From assembly GCA_011389865.1 (NCBI GenBank), contig JAABTL010000012.1, positions 1-64,000 on the forward strand: a stretch of DNA of 64,000 bases. The letters run 5' to 3'. A program made the translations under genes and the position numbers. Under the pieces are notes generated by a model. That model searched no databases. It was not told where the DNA came from and saw only the letters and a list, made by a program, of their open reading frames with translations. Positions 1 through 7,700 of the stretch are shown here, piece after piece. This stretch comes from Trueperaceae bacterium. GTDB taxonomy: Bacteria; Deinococcota; Deinococci; Deinococcales; Trueperaceae. Position 1 is the first letter of the stretch. The number at the start of each line of letters is the position of its first letter.

Positions 1-308
1 TGGGCGAGCGCACGCCGGTGCCGGTGGAGGCGCTGGCGTTCGGCGTCGAGCGGACCGCGGCACGCCTGCGCGCGCTCGGCGCGGAGCCGCGCCTGCGCCT
101 CGTGGACGGTACCCCCAAGACGACCGACAACGGTCACCTCATCGTCGACTGCCACCTGCCGGCCGGGACCTCGGCCGTGGCCGTCCGGGCGTTCGCCGCC
201 GCCGTCGACGGCGTGCCCGGCGTCGTCAGCCACGGGCTCTTCCTGGGCCTGACGCACCGCGTGTTCCTCGCGGGCCCCGACGGCATCGAGGAGCTGTCGG
301 CCGGGTGA
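1..308 (+). CDS. rpiA: Ribose-5-phosphate isomerase A, C-terminal part (cut by window edge)
   Basis: RpiA interconverts ribose-5-phosphate and ribulose-5-phosphate in the cytosolic pentose phosphate pathway. The reading frame is already open at base 3 and reads ERTPVPVEAL, so the listed GTG at 18 is internal and the gene begins left of the window. The family signature PKTTDNGHLIVDC and the C-terminal GVVSHGLFLGLTHRV segment are intact. The stop overlaps the start of acpS by 4 bases (GTGA), so the two are probably co-transcribed and translationally coupled. Identification is by family motif; the N-terminal half and catalytic lysine lie outside the window. Confidence 0.9.
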   Translation, partial: GERTPVPVEALAFGVERTAARLRALGAEPRLRLVDGTPKTTDNGHLIVDCHLPAGTSAVAVRAFAAAVDGVPGVVSHGLFLGLTHRVFLAGPDGIEELSAG

Positions 309-676
309 TCGTCGCCGTCGGCATCGACCTCGTCGAGCTCGCTCGCGTGCGGCGTGTTTGGGGGGCGCACGGGGAGCGGTTCCTGCGGCGCTGCTTCACC
401 GCCGCCGAGGCGGCGGCTGCCCGGGGTCGGGCCGACCCGGTGCCGGCGCTCGCCGCCCGCTTCGCGGCCAAGGAGGCGTTCCAGAAGACCTGGCCTGAGA
501 CGCTCTCGTGGCGCGACGTCGGGGTCGTCAACGCGGCGGACGGCGCGCCCCGTCTCGCGTTCTCGGAGCGCGTGGCGCGGCGCATGGCGGCGGAGGGATG
601 GCGGGCCCACGTGTCGCTGACCCACGCGCGCGAGCACGCGGCGGCGGTGGTGGTGCTGGAGCGGGCCCCGACCTGA
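305..676 (+). CDS. acpS: Holo-[acyl-carrier-protein] synthase
   Basis: AcpS transfers 4'-phosphopantetheine from CoA to the serine of apo-ACP and so activates fatty-acid synthesis. The 123-residue length is normal for the small trimeric family. The N-terminal GIDLVE motif carries the Mg-binding Asp, RFAAKEAFQK carries the second metal-binding Glu and its Lys, and VSLTHAREHAAAVVVLE forms the C-terminal core strand. The GTG start overlaps the rpiA stop (GTGA), which supports this start. A strong hairpin follows 15 bases after the stop. Confidence 0.93.
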   Translation: MIVAVGIDLVELARVRRVWGAHGERFLRRCFTAAEAAAARGRADPVPALAARFAAKEAFQKTWPETLSWRDVGVVNAADGAPRLAFSERVARRMAAEGWRAHVSLTHAREHAAAVVVLERAPT

Positions 677-691
677 GCGATGGTGACGGAA

Positions 692-721
692 GCGCCGCCC
701 CCGGGGAGCCGGGGGCGGCGC
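692..721. terminator. Perfect 13-bp stem hairpin between convergent genes
   Basis: GCGCCGCCCCCGG and its exact complement flank a GGAG loop. It lies between the stops of acpS (plus) and the CRP gene (minus) and probably ends transcription from both sides. A second small hairpin, CGCCC-TCGTC-GGGCG, overlaps its right end. There is no T-run, as at the other hairpins of this window. Confidence 0.7.
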
Positions 722-770
722 GCCCTCGTCGGGCGTTTCGGGCGCTGCGGGCGCGTCGCGCGCCGTCGGT

Positions 771-1454
771 TCAGAAGCCCTCGGAGACGGCGTCCAGCTC
801 CTCGCGGTCGATCAGCGTGATGCTGCGGTAGCCCGAGGCGATCAGGCCCTCGGAGCGCAGCTCGGTGATGATCTTCGAGACGCTCTCGCGGGTGCTCGCC
901 GTGCCCTCGGCCACGAGCTCGTGGGTGGCGGAGATCACCGGGCGGCCGTGGGCGTCGAGGCGGGCGAGCGGCGTCCCCGCCAGCGTGAGCAGGTAGCGCG
1001 CGACACGCTGGCGCAGGTCGCCGGTCTGCAGGTGGTACTGGTACTCCATCGAGCGCTGCATCTGCACGGACAGCGAGCGGGTGATCGACATCAGGTCCTG
1101 CTGGTTGATCAGCGCGGGGTCGATGGCCTCGATCTGGGCGGTGGTAAGCGCCTCGGCGATCTCCTCGCGCTGGCCGTCCATGAACGCCTCCTCGCCGAAG
1201 AAGTCGCCGGGGATGAGGTGGCGGACGGTGAGGATGCGACCTTCCGGCGTCATGCGCGTGATGCGCACCAACCCGTCGCGCACGCGGAACACCGACTGCG
1301 CCGGGTCACCGGAGTGGTAGAGGGTCTGGCGGCGTTGGAAGGTCAGGGTCTGCACGGGGGCCTCCATGGCGTCGGCGTGAGCGGGGGTGGTGGGCTGAGG
1401 GGCGGCGCGAAGCGGACGGAACGTGGTCGTGCGAGATCCGGATGCGAGGCTCAT
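771..1454 (-). CDS. CRP/FNR-family transcription regulator, LdrP-like
   Basis: The 227-residue protein has an N-terminal cyclic-nucleotide-binding-like beta barrel (FQRRQTLYHSGDPAQSVFRVRDG) and a C-terminal winged helix (TASTRESVSKIITELRSEGLI). It is the third gene of a minus-strand operon. Its ATG overlaps the crtI stop as ATGA, and AGGAGG lies 8 nt upstream, which decides this start over an internal Met at 1367. In Thermus a CRP-family protein, LdrP, sits with the B12-dependent LitR and drives carotenoid and photolyase genes. The same arrangement here suggests the same role, but this is inference from synteny. No typical cAMP-pocket residues can be asserted, so it may act without cAMP. Confidence 0.85.
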   Translation of the reverse strand: MSLASGSRTTTFRPLRAAPQPTTPAHADAMEAPVQTLTFQRRQTLYHSGDPAQSVFRVRDGLVRITRMTPEGRILTVRHLIPGDFFGEEAFMDGQREEIAEALTTAQIEAIDPALINQQDLMSITRSLSVQMQRSMEYQYHLQTGDLRQRVARYLLTLAGTPLARLDAHGRPVISATHELVAEGTASTRESVSKIITELRSEGLIASGYRSITLIDREELDAVSEGF

Positions 1455-3058
1455 GCGGTGACCTCCTGGGTCTCCACGGAACGGCGTCCGCGGGCGGGGA
1501 GTGCTGCGGCGCTCAGACGCCTGCCGACGCCGCTGCTCAGGCGTCGACCGGCACTGCGGGCTGCGTTGAAGCCGGAGAGGGTGACGCCCAGGGTGCCTTG
1601 CCCCGGGAACACCGTGTCGCCGGCGAGGAAGAGTCCATCGATGTCGGTGCGGTGCGACGGCGCCGCGAAGTTGGCGTTGGCGACGGTCTGCGGGAAGCCG
1701 CCGGCGGTGCCGCCGGCGCGCCGCGTGTAGCGCTCGAAGGTCCGCGGGGTGCCGGCCATGACGACGTCGAGGCCGCTGCGCAGGTCGGGGAGCAGCCGCT
1801 CCATCTGGCCCAGCAGCCGCTCGGTCATGCGCTCCTTGGCGGCGGCGTAGTCGGCGGGCCGCTCGGCGACGTCGAGCCAGGTCGCGGCGTCGACGTGGGT
1901 GGAGACCGTCACGGCGCGCTTGCCGGCCGGCGCGCGGCCCTCGTCGAACGCGGGTGAGATCGAGATCAGCAGGTTGCCGCCGTCGTGCACGGGGGTGGGG
2001 CCGCCGTTGGCTGCGACGTCGGTCACCTGCAGGAAGGGGCGGACGTCGGCCGGCAGCGCGCGCTCGTCGACGCCGAGGTAGAGCATGAAGGGGCCCCAGT
2101 GCGTCTGGTGGCTGCGCGCGCGCGGGTGGAGGCGGGTGCGGACGTCGTCGCCGACCAGCGCGGCGGTGTTCGCGAGCGGCACGGTGGAGATGACCACGGG
2201 GGCGCGCAACTCGCCACTGCGGGTGGCGACGCCGGCCACGCGCCGCCGGTCGTCGACGAGGATGGCGCGGGCCCGGGTGGCGAAGCGCACGCTGCCGCCG
2301 CTGCGCCGGACGACGTCGAGGAAGTCCTCGGCGAGCCCGCGCAGGCCGCCGTGCACGTACTGGGCACCGCGCCGGTAGACGTCGAGGGCGAGCGCGCCGT
2401 TGGGCGCCGCGCAGTCGTCCGCGGTCGTCTGCATCGCGTCGACGAGTTGGCCGTCGACGAAGGCCCGGTGCACCGGGTCGTCGACGCCGTGGGCGTCGAG
2501 CAGGTCGGCGACGCTGCGGCGCAGCTTCAGCAGCACGGGGAGCAGGGCGGGGTGGGCGGCGGCCGCGGTGTCGAGCAGGTCGCGGGGGGCGGCGAAGGGC
2601 ATCACCGGGAAGCGCTCGGCGGCGTGCGCCAGGCCGCGCGCGAGCTGCGCGACCTCGGCCCAGAACGCACGCTTGGCGCGCTCCTGGCCCGGGAAGGCGC
2701 GGGCGACCTCCGCCGACCACGCCTGCCGATCGGCGTGCAGGTCGACGACGCGATCGCCCACGAGGACGCGGATCGCCGGGTCGACCGGGGTGTAGCGCGG
2801 CGCGATCCCGAGGCGGTCGTAGACGCGGCGGACGACGCCGCCGGGCTCGAGCCCCATGCCGACCGTGGCGCCGACGGCGAAGGCGTAGCCGTCCTGCTCG
2901 AAGCTGGCGGCGCAGCCGCCGGCGTGCTGGTCGCGCTCCACGACGACGACCCGGTGCCCGCGCGCGGCCAGCAGCGCGGCGGCGGTGGCGCCGGACATGC
3001 CGGCGCCGATGATCACCGCGTCCCAGCGCTCGGTCTTGGGTCCGGGGCGCGGGCTCAT
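1451..3058 (-). CDS. CrtI/CrtD-type carotenoid desaturase (FAD-dependent)
   Basis: This 535-residue protein starts with a dinucleotide-binding fingerprint (VIIGAGMSGATAAALLAARGH) followed by the family GGCAASFEQDGYAF segment. It ends with the bacterial desaturase signature DGLFLAGDTVFPGQGTLGV. Members desaturate or otherwise oxidise C40 carotenoids at the membrane with FAD. Its place between a light/B12 sensor and a CRP regulator supports a carotenoid role. Which step it catalyses (phytoene, 3,4-desaturation or ketolation) cannot be read from the sequence. No crtB is in the window. The start overlaps the regulator stop (ATGA), as does its own stop with the next gene. Confidence 0.85.
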   Translation of the reverse strand: MSPRPGPKTERWDAVIIGAGMSGATAAALLAARGHRVVVVERDQHAGGCAASFEQDGYAFAVGATVGMGLEPGGVVRRVYDRLGIAPRYTPVDPAIRVLVGDRVVDLHADRQAWSAEVARAFPGQERAKRAFWAEVAQLARGLAHAAERFPVMPFAAPRDLLDTAAAAHPALLPVLLKLRRSVADLLDAHGVDDPVHRAFVDGQLVDAMQTTADDCAAPNGALALDVYRRGAQYVHGGLRGLAEDFLDVVRRSGGSVRFATRARAILVDDRRRVAGVATRSGELRAPVVISTVPLANTAALVGDDVRTRLHPRARSHQTHWGPFMLYLGVDERALPADVRPFLQVTDVAANGGPTPVHDGGNLLISISPAFDEGRAPAGKRAVTVSTHVDAATWLDVAERPADYAAAKERMTERLLGQMERLLPDLRSGLDVVMAGTPRTFERYTRRAGGTAGGFPQTVANANFAAPSHRTDIDGLFLAGDTVFPGQGTLGVTLSGFNAARSAGRRLSSGVGRRLSAAALPARGRRSVETQEVTA

Positions 3059-3957
3059 GCGCGCACGCCCTCCGCGGCGACGGCCTGCAGCAGTTCGGCC
3101 AGCCGCTTGAGCGCGACGGGGATGTCTTTGCCGAGGTAGACGCCGCCGGCGAGCTCGGCGCGCCGGGGGTCCTCGTCGAAGCCGTGCCCGCCGAAGGCGA
3201 CGACGGGCGCCATCCCGTCGAGGTGGGCTCGCTGATCGAGCAGGAACTGGACGGAGTCGAGCGACGAGGCCGAGACCATCACGGCCGCCGGCTGCACGTC
3301 ACGCGCCATGGCCGCCAGGTCGGCGACCGGCGTGTTCGCGCCCACGTAGAACACCAAGTAGCCCTCGCGGCGCAGCATGACGGCCAGCATCATCGCGCCG
3401 ATCTCGTGCTGATCGTGGGGCGCGCAGGCGACGATCACGCGCGGGCCGTGGCGGTTGGTGCCGGAGAGGCTCATCAGTTGGCGCAGGCGCCCCTGGACGT
3501 AGCTCGAGGCGAAGTGCTCGGTGGTGGTGTTGATCTCGCCGTCGTGCCACCTCTGGCCGAGGTCGAGCATCGTGCTGCGGAACAGCTCGAGCACGACGTC
3601 CTCCAGGGGATGGAGGGCGTGCGCCTCGCCCACGACGCGGTCGGCCTGCGCCTCGTCGAGCTCGAGCAGTGCAGCGACCAGCTCGTCGCGCAGCTTGCTC
3701 ATCGGACGCGGTCCGCGGGCGCCGGTCTCCTCGGAGCGCACCATCTCGGCGGCGCGCGAGGCGGGGACGCCGTCGTCGATGTAGCGCTTCATCGCGACGA
3801 TGTGACGCAGCTCGTCGTCGCCGTACAGGCGGTAGCCGGAGGCGGAGCGCTCCGGCAGCGGGAAGCCGTAGCGCCGCTCCCACTGTCGCAGGGTCGCGGC
3901 GGGTACACCCGTTCGCTCCTCCACCTCGTTCACCGTGTATTTTCCCGTCACCGCCAC
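3055..3957 (-). CDS. B12-binding MerR-family photoregulator (LitR/CarH type)
   Basis: Residues 6-75 form a MerR winged helix (YTVNEVEERTGVPAATLRQWERRYGF). A helical domain and a Rossmann cobalamin domain follow. The CarH light-sensing signature W-x9-EH is present (W137, E147, H148), and DQHEIG gives the lower-ligand His184 (D-x-H-x-x-G). These proteins repress in the dark with adenosylcobalamin and release DNA on illumination. The ORF track opens at a TTG at 4014, but a GTG at 3957 has GGGAG 7 nt upstream and gives the standard N-terminus, so I use it. It heads the regulator-desaturase-CRP operon and probably represses its own promoter, whose boxes lie at 4026-4054. Confidence 0.88.
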   Translation of the reverse strand: MAVTGKYTVNEVEERTGVPAATLRQWERRYGFPLPERSASGYRLYGDDELRHIVAMKRYIDDGVPASRAAEMVRSEETGARGPRPMSKLRDELVAALLELDEAQADRVVGEAHALHPLEDVVLELFRSTMLDLGQRWHDGEINTTTEHFASSYVQGRLRQLMSLSGTNRHGPRVIVACAPHDQHEIGAMMLAVMLRREGYLVFYVGANTPVADLAAMARDVQPAAVMVSASSLDSVQFLLDQRAHLDGMAPVVAFGGHGFDEDPRRAELAGGVYLGKDIPVALKRLAELLQAVAAEGVRA

Positions 3958-4025
3958 GTTCTCACTCCCATCGACGCGGGCCGCCCGGCGCGCTGTCGTC
4001 AAGCGCTCGTACAACCTCTGTCGAA

Positions 4026-4054
4026 AGACTAGCGCAAACGTTGGACGAAGTCAA
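4026..4054 (-). promoter_or_regulatory. Promoter of the carotenoid regulator operon
   Basis: On the minus strand TTGACT (-35) and TAGTCT (-10) are separated by exactly 17 bases. Transcription would start near 4019 and leave a leader of about 60 bases before the GTG at 3957. The 9-mer GGTTGTACG lies on the minus strand at the predicted start site (4008-4016) and again on the plus strand at 4130-4138; it contains the TACA core reported for CarH operators and is a candidate binding site. Confidence 0.6.
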
Positions 4055-4190
4055 TACACCGGTTGTGCCGCGGGCGACCCTTGGCGGGGCCGAATCCCGT
4101 CCAGAAGGGCATAGATGCCGCCTGAACAGGGTTGTACGCACTCCCCCTCCGCCTCGTGGGGCCCCACGGGCCCATCGGACCCACCCGGGG

Positions 4191-4196
4191 TAGCAT
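4191..4196 (+). promoter_or_regulatory. -10 box for apparently leaderless rnhA
   Basis: TAGCAT ends 8 bases before the rnhA ATG. No Shine-Dalgarno sequence is present, so transcription probably begins at or next to the start codon. Confidence 0.5.
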
Positions 4197-4204
4197 GCCG
4201 GGCC

Positions 4205-4672
4205 ATGGCGAGCGACGACCGGAAGCACGTGCACATCACCACCGACGGTTCGTGCGAGACGCGTACGGGTGACGGCGGCTGGGCGTACCGGCTGGCGTAC
4301 GGCGACCACGTCCGCACGGCCAGCGGTTACGAGGCCGGCACCACCAACAACCGCATGGAGCTCACCGCGGCCGTCCGCGCGCTGGAGGCGCTGCGCGAAC
4401 CGTGCCGCGTCACGCTGGTCACGGACAGCCAGTACCTCCAGCGCGCCTTCACCGACGGCTGGCTGACCACCTGGCAGCGGAACGGCTGGCGTACGGCCGA
4501 CCGCCGCAGCGTCAAGAACCAGGACCTGTGGCAGCGGCTCCTCGAGCTGACCCGGATCCACGAGGTGTCGTGGTCCTGGACGCGCGGCCACGCCGGGCAC
4601 GAGCACAACGAGGAGGTCGACGGCCTGGCGCTGCGCGCCCGCCGCGAGCGGCGCGGGCAGACGGCGGGCTAG
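4205..4672 (+). CDS. rnhA: Ribonuclease HI
   Basis: RNase HI cuts the RNA strand of RNA-DNA hybrids during replication and R-loop removal. The four metal-binding carboxylates of the family are visible in order: TTDGS, NRMELTAA, VTDSQY and EEVDGLA. The catalytic His lies in TRGHAGHEHNEE. Length 155 matches the E. coli enzyme. The track opens at 4115, but the family N-terminus and the -10 box at 4191 fit the ATG at 4205. The stop overlaps the stop of the convergent peptidase gene by 3 bases. Confidence 0.95.
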   Translation: MASDDRKHVHITTDGSCETRTGDGGWAYRLAYGDHVRTASGYEAGTTNNRMELTAAVRALEALREPCRVTLVTDSQYLQRAFTDGWLTTWQRNGWRTADRRSVKNQDLWQRLLELTRIHEVSWSWTRGHAGHEHNEEVDGLALRARRERRGQTAG

Positions 4673-5817
4673 CGCCGGTCGGCGTGAGCCCGCTGGACGA
4701 GTTCCTCGAGCAGGTACCCCAGCGCGCGGAAGCCGTCGAGCAGCGAACCCGGCTCGACCCATTCGCTGAGCCGGTGGGCGTCGCCGCCGCGCGCGACACC
4801 GAAGCCGATCGCCGGGATGCCCGCGGCGACCGCGGCGTTGGCGTCGGTGCTACTCGGCGCGACCCTGGCCTGGATGCCGGCGCGCTCCAAGGCCACGCGC
4901 GCCGCGCTCAGCAGCGGTTCGTCGGCGGTGCGGCCGGCGGGACGGTCGCCGACCACGTCGATCTCGAGATCGACCCGGTGGCGCCGCCCGACGGAGCGCA
5001 GTCGCTGCTCGACGCGCCCCACCAGCAGCGCCAGCGTGTCCGGATCGAGGCTCCGCACGTCGAGCGTCAGGCTGGCGGTCTCCGCGATCGCGTTGACCGA
5101 CGAGCCACCGCTCGCCAGCCCGACGTTGAGGCTCGACCGGGGCTCGACCGGGACGTCGAGCCGGATGAGCGCGTGGATCGCGTCCCCCATCGCGTGGACC
5201 GCGCTCGGCGCGCCGCGGTCGCCCCAGGCGTGACCGCCGCGCGCGCGGAAGCGCGCGACCAGGCGCCGCGAGCCGACGGCGCCCGAGACCACCTGGCCGA
5301 GGCTGCCGTCGACGGCCACGAAGACGTCGACGCGGCCCGCACGGTCCGCGACCACCCGGCGCGCCCCGCGCAGGTCGCCGAGGCCCTCCTCGCCGACCGT
5401 GGCGGCCAGCGTGACGCGCGGCCGCCGGCCGCCGCGGCCGGCGGCGACCTCCTGGGCGAGCGCCGTCAGCACCGCCAGGCCGCCGCCGTCGTCCGAGACC
5501 CCCGGCGCGGCCCAGCGGCCGCCCTCGAGCTCGCGCACGCGCACGTCGGTCCCGGCCGGGAACACGGTATCGAGGTGCGCCGCGAGCACCACGCGCGGAC
5601 CCTCGCCGCCCGGCAACTCGGCGACGACGTCGCCGAGGTCGTCGACCGCGACCTCCAGCCCGAACGACCGCCAGGCCGCGGCGACCGCCCCGCTTCGCTC
5701 GCCCTCGCCGAAGGGGGGCGAGGGCACCTCGGTGAAGGCCCGGAGGTGTCCCTGGAGACGCTCCAGCAGATCGGCATCGCCCACCGGCTCGACCCTGCCG
5801 CCCGCGGTAACCCGCAT
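4669..5817 (-). CDS. M20-family metallopeptidase / amidohydrolase
   Basis: The 382-residue protein has the M20 zinc-site sequence: AAHLDT (His and Asp), then SDDGGG with the bridging Asp, the ATVGEEGLGD acidic pair, and HRLSEW with the last His near the C-terminus. A dimerisation (lid) insert occupies roughly residues 180-290. M20 enzymes remove amino acids from di/tripeptides or deacylate N-acyl amino acids in the cytosol; the substrate here is unknown. AGGA just before the ATG marks the start. It lies 25 bases downstream of a response regulator on the same strand and may be co-transcribed with it. Confidence 0.88.
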   Translation of the reverse strand: MRVTAGGRVEPVGDADLLERLQGHLRAFTEVPSPPFGEGERSGAVAAAWRSFGLEVAVDDLGDVVAELPGGEGPRVVLAAHLDTVFPAGTDVRVRELEGGRWAAPGVSDDGGGLAVLTALAQEVAAGRGGRRPRVTLAATVGEEGLGDLRGARRVVADRAGRVDVFVAVDGSLGQVVSGAVGSRRLVARFRARGGHAWGDRGAPSAVHAMGDAIHALIRLDVPVEPRSSLNVGLASGGSSVNAIAETASLTLDVRSLDPDTLALLVGRVEQRLRSVGRRHRVDLEIDVVGDRPAGRTADEPLLSAARVALERAGIQARVAPSSTDANAAVAAGIPAIGFGVARGGDAHRLSEWVEPGSLLDGFRALGYLLEELVQRAHADRR

Positions 5818-5842
5818 CAGGTCCTCGCTCCCCGTCCTCGCC

Positions 5843-6514
5843 TCAGAGTGGGTCGCCGCCGGGCTCGAGGGTGGCGATCCCCTCGCGCAGCGCGTACAGG
5901 GCCGCCTGGGTGCGGTTGTTCAGGCGCAGCTTGGAGAAGATCTCGGAGAGGCGGTTGCGGACGGTCTTCTCGGAGACGCCGAGGGCGTCGGCGATCTCGA
6001 GGTTGGAGCGTCCCTGGGCCAGCAGGCGGAGGATGTCCTCCTCGCGCTCGGTCAGCTCGGACAGCGCGTGGTCGGGGTGCCGCGGCAGCTCGCCGTAGCG
6101 CCGGAACTCGTCGAGGATCGACGCGGCCATCTCGGCGGACAGCAGCGTCTCCCCCGCGGCGACGCGCTGGATCGCGTCGATCAGGTCGTTGGCGTCGGCG
6201 TCCTTGAGGAGGTAGCCGCGGGCGCCCGCCTTGATCGCCTCGAACACGTAGCGGTCCTGGCGGTACATCGTCAGGATGATCACCTTGGTGTCGGGTTGCT
6301 CGCCGAGGATCGCCTTGGTGGCGGCAACGCCGTCGAGTTCGGGCATCTGAATGTCCATCAGGACGACGTCGGGACGCGTCTCGAGCGCGTACCGGACGGC
6401 CTCTCGCCCGTTGGCCGCCTCGCCGATGACGCGGAAGCCCTCCTCGCTCTCGAGGATGCTTCTGAGGCCTTGGCGGAACATGGCGTGGTCATCGCAGAGC
6501 AGCAGCCGGGTCAT
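5843..6514 (-). CDS. NarL/LuxR-family response regulator
   Basis: The receiver domain (about residues 1-120) has the acidic pair CDDH, the phosphoacceptor in [13 protein letters not shown] and the conserved Lys in GYLLKDAD. The C-terminal LuxR helix-turn-helix reads [32 protein letters not shown]. It is a DNA-binding output protein of a two-component system, but no histidine kinase gene is nearby, so the partner is elsewhere. Two Mets are possible; the one at 6514 sits 7 bases behind TAGCAT, so I choose it (223 residues) over 6523. Confidence 0.92.
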   Translation of the reverse strand: MTRLLLCDDHAMFRQGLRSILESEEGFRVIGEAANGREAVRYALETRPDVVLMDIQMPELDGVAATKAILGEQPDTKVIILTMYRQDRYVFEAIKAGARGYLLKDADANDLIDAIQRVAAGETLLSAEMAASILDEFRRYGELPRHPDHALSELTEREEDILRLLAQGRSNLEIADALGVSEKTVRNRLSEIFSKLRLNNRTQAALYALREGIATLEPGGDPL

Positions 6515-6521
6515 GGGCACC

Positions 6522-6527
6522 ATGCTA
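6522..6527 (-). promoter_or_regulatory. -10 box for apparently leaderless response regulator gene
   Basis: On the minus strand TAGCAT lies 7 bases before the ATG at 6514, and no ribosome binding site is visible. Confidence 0.5.
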
Positions 6528-6659
6528 ACCGACCGTCCGGGTGCTACCGTGACGTGGTACCCGGACGCGCCGGCCCGGGTGCGCGATGGTGGCTGCTTCC
6601 GGGCTCCGCCATCGGCGAGGGTAGCCGGGGCGGCGCCCGCGGGGCGCGTGCGTACGGCG

Positions 6660-6689
6660 TGCTGTGGCGGCTTCGGCCGCCCGACAGCA
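6660..6689 (+). other. UUCG-capped hairpin in the leader of the dsRNA-binding gene
   Basis: TGCTG and GGCGGC pair with GCCGCC and CAGCA across a TTCG loop closed by C-G, a very stable tetraloop. It lies 124 bases upstream of the dsRBD gene, in the 299-base stretch 6515-6813 that otherwise holds no gene I can support. It could be a terminator of leftward background transcription or part of an mRNA leader. Confidence 0.45.
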
Positions 6690-6813
6690 CGGCGCGCGGG
6701 CGCTGATCGCGGGCGCCGCCCCAGAGCGCCGCCTCGGGGCCCAGCCCCGGACGGCAGCGCGCGCGGCGACCCCGTGGACGACGAGCGTCCGCCGGCGTCG
6801 GAGGTACCGATCC

Positions 6814-7374
6814 ATGATTCACCCCAAGGCCGCTCTGATCGAGCGGCTCCAGCGAGAGGGCCGCGGGCAACCCCAGTTCGTCACCCAGCGCGAGGGCCCC
6901 GACCACGAACCCACCTTCCGCTCCCAGGTCAAGATCCAGGGCAGGGCCTACGGCGATGGCGAGGGGGGCAACAAGCGCGAAGCCGAGCGCCGCGCGGCCG
7001 AGGCGGCACTGACGCGCCTCGACCGTGCCGCCGCCAAGGGCGGCGCGGCCACCGAAGGCGGCGCGGCCGCGGGCGGCGGCGGGGGCGGCAAGCGCAAACG
7101 CAAGTCCGCCGCGGGCGGCGGGCCCGCCACGCCGGCGGCGAACGCGAAGGGCGCGGAGCAGGCGGCCGACGCGGAGCCGGCACCCGCCGAGGAGCCCTTC
7201 GGCGGCCCCTGGCCGGTGTTCGAGCGCGTGCTCGCCGAGAGCCTGCGGATCGCCCACGAACGGGTCGACGCCGACCTGCGCGGCGACGTCGCGCTCGCCG
7301 GCGTCGAGGCTTTCGCGCTCAGGCTGTACAAGGACGTGCTCGAGGACCTCGGCGAGGTCGTCGACGAGGCCTGA
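6814..7374 (+). CDS. Stand-alone double-stranded RNA-binding domain protein
   Basis: Residues 2-68 match the dsRBD fold as found at the end of RNase [16 protein letters not shown], then [34 protein letters not shown] with the GxGxxKxxAE-like RNA-contact helix. A Gly/Ala/Lys-rich linker (residues about 72-125) leads to a short C-terminal helical segment. There is no RNase III catalytic domain, so it probably binds structured RNA without cutting it. GGAGG lies 9 bases before the ATG at 6814; the longer track ORF upstream is not credible. Target unknown. Confidence 0.8.
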   Translation: MIHPKAALIERLQREGRGQPQFVTQREGPDHEPTFRSQVKIQGRAYGDGEGGNKREAERRAAEAALTRLDRAAAKGGAATEGGAAAGGGGGGKRKRKSAAGGGPATPAANAKGAEQAADAEPAPAEEPFGGPWPVFERVLAESLRIAHERVDADLRGDVALAGVEAFALRLYKDVLEDLGEVVDEA

Positions 7375-7382
7375 AACGGTCG

Positions 7383-7700
7383 TCAGGCGTCGGCGCCGCC
7401 GACGTTCAGGCGGCGCGCAGCACGCTCGATGCGCGTGAGGTCCTCGGCCGCCTTCTCCTTGACCATCATCGCCAGCATCGCCGGGCTGAGCGGCACGCCG
7501 CCGGTGCCGCGGGCCTGCACGAGGTCGACCATCTTGGCGGCGAAGGCGCGCAGCGGCGTCTCCATCGCCAGGTCGTCCGCGTCGTCGGCGGCGACCACGT
7601 CGATGAGGTCGGCGTCGAGCCCGGCCTTGTCGCCGCGCACCACGACCACCACGCGGCCGTGCTCGGTGACCACCAGGAAGCGCTCGTCGGGGCGGCTCAC
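7383..7700 (-). CDS. Hypothetical protein co-operonic with CRP regulator
   Basis: I do not recognise this 105-residue protein. The N-terminal half reads as beta strands (RFLVVTEHGRVVVVVRGDK), followed by two helices, the second rich in charged residues (KEKAAEDLTRIERAARRL). The GTG start overlaps the stop of the upstream CRP gene (GTGA), so expression is coupled to the regulator. It is only 8 bases from the end of the convergent dsRBD gene. No signal peptide or membrane segment is present. Confidence 0.72.
   Translation of the reverse strand: MSRPDERFLVVTEHGRVVVVVRGDKAGLDADLIDVVAADDADDLAMETPLRAFAAKMVDLVQARGTGGVPLSPAMLAMMVKEKAAEDLTRIERAARRLNVGGADA

Noticed and set aside
1985-3139. Long plus-strand ORF of 384 codons opposite the desaturase gene
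   Set aside because: It is an antisense shadow of crtI; composition is the Gly/Val/Ala-rich pattern seen opposite GC-rich genes and it has no family motif.
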